Below are positions 60,360 through 64,000 of a DNA stretch of 64,000 bases, in pieces. Below the pieces are notes generated by a model, which saw nothing but the letters and a program-made list of their open reading frames with translations, was not told the origin of the DNA and did not search any database. The position numbers and the translations under genes are program-made. This stretch comes from Bin87 sp965203855 (GTDB taxonomy: Bacteria > Chloroflexota > Dehalococcoidia > Lucifugimonadales > UBA3495). Where the stretch lies: assembly GCA_965203855.1 (NCBI GenBank), contig CBDBDN010000005.1, positions 1,302,001 to 1,366,000 on the forward strand, written 5' to 3'. Within the stretch, counting starts at the first letter, position 1; each line of letters starts with the position of its first letter.

Positions 60360-60560
60360 TCCGTCATTCCCGCATCTATCCGTCATTCCGCCCCTCTATA
60401 CCGTCATTCCGGCGCAAGCCGGAATCCACGCCCGGACGGCTAGGCTCCGGCTTTCGCCGGAGCGACGGATAGATGCGGGAATGACTGATTGTTGCCGGAA
60501 TGACGGTATAGATGGGCGGAACGACTGCGTACCGGAACAGAATGATGGCGCAGGGCCGAA
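60360..60560. repeat. Palindromic MITE-like element inside the phage module
   Basis: The core at 60401-60467 (CCGTCATTCCGGCGCAAG..CTTTCGCCGGAGCGACGG) has short CCGTCATTCC and GGAATGACTG units on both sides. It separates the capsid gene from the connector gene, which normally follow closely in phages. Confidence 0.78.
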
Positions 60561-60595
60561 ATGACGATTTTGCGGTTGATTGAAAGGAGTATCCG

Positions 60596-61447
60596 ATGGC
60601 AAATGCTTATGCCGATTTGGCGACGCTGAAATCGGCTTCGGCGCTGAATGTGCCGGACGAAACGCACGATGCGCGGCTGCTGGCGCTGCTGGAAACGGCG
60701 TCGCGCTGGATCGACGGGTACTGCGCGCGGGATTTTGCGGCAGTATCCGCTGAGCGGCAGTTTGACGGCAGCGGCGGCAAACGCTTGTTTCTGCCCGACT
60801 TGGCCAGCGTCAGCCGGCTGCGTACCCGCACTCCGGGCGGCGCATGGACGGAATGGCCGGCCGACGCCTACCGTCTTTATCCTCTGGACGCGGCGCCGGC
60901 CAATCCCGGCGGGCGTCCGTACACGCAGCTGGCGGCGGCCGACGGCTCCGGCCGGCGGTTTCCAACCGGGCCAGCGGCAATATCCATCAACGGCGTCTGG
61001 GGCTACGGCAGCGTCCGGGGGGATACCGGGCTGCGGATTGCCGCCGGCGCCGCACTGCCGGCGGATGCGACCGCCATAGTCGCGACACCGGCCAGTTCTG
61101 CGCTGTCGGCGGGGCATACCATCCGCATTGACGACGAGGATCTGTATGTTGCCGCCGCCGCAATGGACACGACTGCCAACACGACAACGCTGGCCGTCAA
61201 GCGGGGCGTCAACGGCAGCCGGGCGGCAACGCACGCGGCGGCGTCCGGCATCACGGCGTACCGCTACCCGGCGGCGGTGTCCGAAGCCTGCCTGCGCCTG
61301 GCGACAACGTGGTGGCGGGAACGGGTCAACGCTCCCTTTGCGCCGGCCAATCGCAGCGCTGCCGACGCGGTTGACGACGGCATTGACCCGGCGGCGCGCG
61401 CCCTGCTGGAGCCGTTCCGGCGCCGGCTGGCCGCGCTGGGGGTGTAG
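60596..61447 (+). CDS. Head-tail connector (gp6-like) protein
   Basis: AAAGGAGT precedes the ATG. The 283-residue protein has a helical N-terminal region (YADLATLKSASALNVPDETHDARLLALLETASRWIDGYCARDF), then a beta-rich middle, and a helical end (AVSEACLRLATTWWRERV), the arrangement seen in HK97 gp6/phage head-tail connector proteins. The middle insert (AVKRGVNGSRAATH) is unusual and makes it longer than gp6 (about 100). The position after the capsid gene supports it. Function is inferred from fold pattern and order. Confidence 0.68.
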   Translation: MANAYADLATLKSASALNVPDETHDARLLALLETASRWIDGYCARDFAAVSAERQFDGSGGKRLFLPDLASVSRLRTRTPGGAWTEWPADAYRLYPLDAAPANPGGRPYTQLAAADGSGRRFPTGPAAISINGVWGYGSVRGDTGLRIAAGAALPADATAIVATPASSALSAGHTIRIDDEDLYVAAAAMDTTANTTTLAVKRGVNGSRAATHAAASGITAYRYPAAVSEACLRLATTWWRERVNAPFAPANRSAADAVDDGIDPAARALLEPFRRRLAALGV

Positions 61448-61449
61448 CA

Positions 61450-61878
61450 ATGACAACGGGATACGCCAGCGCCGGCCGCAGCTATTTCGCCGTCGCAGAT
61501 GCCGCCGGCGTACTGCGTGATTTGTCGCCCTGGGTGGAGCGCGTCGGGCCGCTGGGCCGCGCCGTGTCCGCCGTAGATGTTACCGGAGTGAACGATGCGG
61601 CGGCGCGGACGGCGGCCGGCCCGGAATCGGCGCAGGAATTCGCCATCGCCGGCCGGTGGGACGATACGCCGGGCGTCGGGCCGGATGCCACGCTGTCCGG
61701 CATCGTCGGACGTTCGGCCGCGGTGCAGTACGGGCCGGCGGGACGCGCGGCGGGACAGCGGCGCATCAGCGGGCAGTTTCTATGCCTGTCTTACCGGGTA
61801 TCCAGCAAGGCCGGGGATCCGGTGCGGTTTGAGGCGGTTTTCCGGCAGGACGGAGCCGTAACGCTGGGCTCCTGGTAG
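61450..61878 (+). CDS. Phage tail-associated protein (142 aa)
   Basis: The ATG lies 3 bp after the connector stop, so the two are coupled. The protein opens MTTGYASAGRSYFAVADAAG and contains DLSPWVERVGPLGRAV, VDVTGVNDAAAR and GDPVRFEAVFRQDGAVT, a pattern typical of small tail tube or tail completion proteins. It is placed where tail genes usually follow connectors. I cannot assign a precise family. Confidence 0.6.
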   Translation: MTTGYASAGRSYFAVADAAGVLRDLSPWVERVGPLGRAVSAVDVTGVNDAAARTAAGPESAQEFAIAGRWDDTPGVGPDATLSGIVGRSAAVQYGPAGRAAGQRRISGQFLCLSYRVSSKAGDPVRFEAVFRQDGAVTLGSW

Positions 61879-61941
61879 GCCGCGAGCCGAATTGAGACGA
61901 TTGAGGCGACAGATACGATTGGCTGCGCCGGGGAGGCCGCA

Positions 61942-64000
61942 ATGACTAGTGCGACAGGGGCGCCGGCGCTGCGCTGGCAAGTTCTGGTAGATTGGACGGA
62001 CAACGGCATTTGGGGCGCCGCCAATGTTGACGGCAGCGGCGATGTAGTCGGCCTGCGCTGGCAAGCCGGGCGGCGCGGCCGGCCCATCCCCGAGTTTGCG
62101 CCGCCGGCCACGCTGGAGCTGTCGCTGCGGAACAGCGACGGCCGCTATACGCCCGGCAATGCGGCGTCTCCGCTGGCCGGGATGGTCAATCCGGGGCGGG
62201 AAGTCTGGCTGCGGGCGGCGTGGCTGTATGACGACTTTACGGACGCCGCTGCCGATGGCGATGGCGATGCCGGCGCCGGCGCAACGGCGTCCGGCCTGGA
62301 CGGTCGCATTGCCGGCGGCGTTGGCGGCCGCTGGCAGGTTTCGGCTGCTGCCGGCAGCGGATTTACCGTGCAGCGCGGCGAAGTGCGCGGCGCCAGAGGC
62401 AGCGGGCGTCTCTCCGAGTCCACCGCAACGCTGGACGCCGGCGACCCGCTGGCAACGCTTGTCGTCCGGTATCGCCGGAGCAGCAACGGGCGCGCCGGCC
62501 TGGCGCTGCGCTGCGCCGCTGCCGACAACTGCCTGCGGCTGCGGTTCGGCAGCGCAGCGACTATCCTGGAAAGGGTTAGCGGCCGGCGCGCATCCCAACT
62601 AGCCGATGGCGCCGCGTTGACGGCAAACCAGTGGCACGAGCTTGAAATCACGCAGACGGCTACCACGGTGCAGGTGTTCGCTACCAATTTGGAAGCGTCC
62701 GGGACAGTGCGGCAAGAACTGCTGACGGCAGAGAGCATCGCTGATGCGCCCAATTCGGGCCGGCATGGCCTGTGGAACGGGTTTCGCAACCGGGCCGACC
62801 GCTGGGGCGATTTCAGCGCCGGCCGCAGCCTTTTTGTCGGGCGCATCAGCGCGATTGAACCGGAGCATCGCCCCGGCATTTGCCGCATCGCCGCCGTTGA
62901 CATTATGGGGCGGCTGGACGGCATCCGGCTGTTCCGGCAGCTGTCCGCCGGCCGGATGAATACGGGCGCAGTGGCGGCATCTATACTGCGCTGGGCCGGC
63001 CTGGAGGCGGCGGATTATCAGGCGGACGCCGGGCGTCTGCTGCGGTCGGGCGGGCCGCGCGCCGTGTGGGATGTAACGGCGGGGCAAGCCTTGCGCCGCT
63101 TGCAGCGCGAGGAAAACGGACTGCTGTACGCCGACGGGTTGGGCCGCGTCCGGCTGGAATCGGGTGCCCAGCGCGCCGCCGTCCGCAGCAATCCCGCACC
63201 GACGGCCTTGGCAAAAATTGCCGTAGCCAACACTGTCGTAGCCGACATTGCCGGGGATGCGGTGTCATCCCTGTCGGCATCCCCTTACGCCGCCGGCCGG
63301 GAATGGAACGACAACTCCGGCGCAGTAGAAAGTCCGCTAACCTTTCGCTACCGCCGCGCAACCGACCACGGACGGCAGCGGATTTGGAGCCTCAACGAAC
63401 CGCTGGATCTGCCGCCGGGCGGCAGCCGCACCCTGGCCGCAGTCGCCAACGAATGGGATGCGATTACGGATGTGGCAGCGCCCGTTGCCAATACCGACTA
63501 TCGGGCAACCGTTGACTCCGCCGGCACGGGAACGGACGCTACCGCCAGCATACAAGTGTCGCTGCTGCCGGAGTCCGAGTCGGATATATCCGGCCGGGGC
63601 GTTGCGCTGCGGGTAAGCAACCGCGGCGCGCAGACGGCTTATGTGCAGCGGCTGCGCCTGTACGCCGCCCACTGCTGGCGGGCCGACGGCGCCACCTCCT
63701 ACACCAAGTCCGCCGCCGCCGGCCCCGATACCGCCGCATCCGGCGGGCCGCCGGCGGCGCGGACGGTGGACTGCCGCTACGCCGATCATTACGCCGCCGC
63801 GCAGGGCGGGGCCGACGCCCGGTTCGCAGAACGGGGACGGCGGCGGGCGCAAATGGCGCTGACGCTGCCCCTGGCCGCCATCGCCAACCGCCGCGCATCG
63901 GTAGAGGGGCAAATATCGGATGTAATAACCGCCGCAGCGCCGGCCGGCGGCAACCCAACGGCATGGTTCCTGGAGGGCATGGAACTAACGGCGGGAGCCG
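61942..64000 (+). CDS. Large phage tail/baseplate protein (partial, runs off window)
   Basis: The ATG at 61942 follows GGGAGG and the frame is open to the end of the window (686 codons). It begins WQVLVDWTDNGIWGAANVDG, with LSLRNSDGRYTPGNAASPLAGM, a pattern I know from large tail proteins of phages and phage-like particles. The middle holds a lectin-like TLVVRYRRSSNGRAGLALRC region and FVGRISAIEPE..AAVDIMGRLDGIRL. It likely forms part of the tail fibre or baseplate hub. The 3' end is missing, so the length is unknown. Confidence 0.65.
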   Translation, partial: MTSATGAPALRWQVLVDWTDNGIWGAANVDGSGDVVGLRWQAGRRGRPIPEFAPPATLELSLRNSDGRYTPGNAASPLAGMVNPGREVWLRAAWLYDDFTDAAADGDGDAGAGATASGLDGRIAGGVGGRWQVSAAAGSGFTVQRGEVRGARGSGRLSESTATLDAGDPLATLVVRYRRSSNGRAGLALRCAAADNCLRLRFGSAATILERVSGRRASQLADGAALTANQWHELEITQTATTVQVFATNLEASGTVRQELLTAESIADAPNSGRHGLWNGFRNRADRWGDFSAGRSLFVGRISAIEPEHRPGICRIAAVDIMGRLDGIRLFRQLSAGRMNTGAVAASILRWAGLEAADYQADAGRLLRSGGPRAVWDVTAGQALRRLQREENGLLYADGLGRVRLESGAQRAAVRSNPAPTALAKIAVANTVVADIAGDAVSSLSASPYAAGREWNDNSGAVESPLTFRYRRATDHGRQRIWSLNEPLDLPPGGSRTLAAVANEWDAITDVAAPVANTDYRATVDSAGTGTDATASIQVSLLPESESDISGRGVALRVSNRGAQTAYVQRLRLYAAHCWRADGATSYTKSAAAGPDTAASGGPPAARTVDCRYADHYAAAQGGADARFAERGRRRAQMALTLPLAAIANRRASVEGQISDVITAAAPAGGNPTAWFLEGMELTAGA

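Noticed and set aside
59010..60386. Minus-strand frame opposite the capsid gene
   Set aside because: Antisense shadow with no domain.
1..64000. tRNA or rRNA genes
   Set aside because: I saw no cloverleaf-forming tRNA sequence or conserved rRNA stretch, but I read by eye; a covariance search would settle it.

Overview
The window is GC-rich, densely coded bacterial DNA with strong AGGAGG-type ribosome sites. The gene mix (Uma2 expansions, PaREP1 proteins, an Nmad2 protein, two Amt transporters, two class I glutamine synthetases, an XdhC protein, an MpaB-type oxygenase) together with about ten palindromic repeats suggests an uncultured Chloroflexota-like bacterium, possibly SAR202/Dehalococcoidia. 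No rRNA or marker gene fixes this, so the taxonomy is inference.

Layout. 0-3.5 kb: glycolate oxidase glcD (cut by the window edge), glcE and glcF. 3.7-7.2 kb: a HEPN-like gene, a methyltransferase-HNH fusion and three PaREP1 paralogues. 7.2-9.3 kb: an alanine-glyoxylate-type aminotransferase and an SDR. 9.5-11.0 kb: a secreted DUF1524 nuclease next to trpB and transposase debris. 12.2-13.3 kb: a malate/lactate dehydrogenase family enzyme. 13.4-15.6 kb: a compact four-gene cassette (helical protein, two TIR-like proteins, Nmad2) that looks like an immune system. 17.7-25.2 kb: a second defence-like operon with a 1914-residue nuclease-helicase-methyltransferase, a dCTP deaminase and small partners. 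25.5-32 kb: a TPR protein, a flap/5'-3' exonuclease, a secreted protein carrying a 25-base homopolymer, and four tandem Uma2 genes. 32-38.6 kb: malate synthase, two coiled-coil membrane proteins, a divergent PEPCK-like protein and XdhC. 39.5-46.4 kb: surface and lipid functions (SGNH hydrolase with a switchable C-terminal domain, sulfotransferase, oxygenase, acyltransferase). 46.4-55.5 kb: a nitrogen block of two amt genes, each preceded by 11-bp-phased GlnR-like boxes, and two glutamine synthetases. 55.6-57.9 kb: Uma2, a VUT-family transporter and small proteins. 58.2-64 kb: an HK97-type phage head/tail module running off the window.

How the genes fit together. GlcDEF makes glyoxylate. The aminotransferase can turn it into glycine and malate synthase can condense it with acetyl-CoA. 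The Ldh-family enzyme and the PEPCK-like protein could carry malate on toward PEP. The amt and gln genes form an ammonium uptake and assimilation unit. Between these housekeeping blocks sit accessory cassettes, most of them on the minus strand.

Caution. At least four genes (an alcohol dehydrogenase, amt-2, glnA-1 and a small DUF5678-like gene) are broken by single-base frameshifts, six in all. Every one has the net sign +1. Insertion-type sequencing or assembly error is a serious alternative to real decay.
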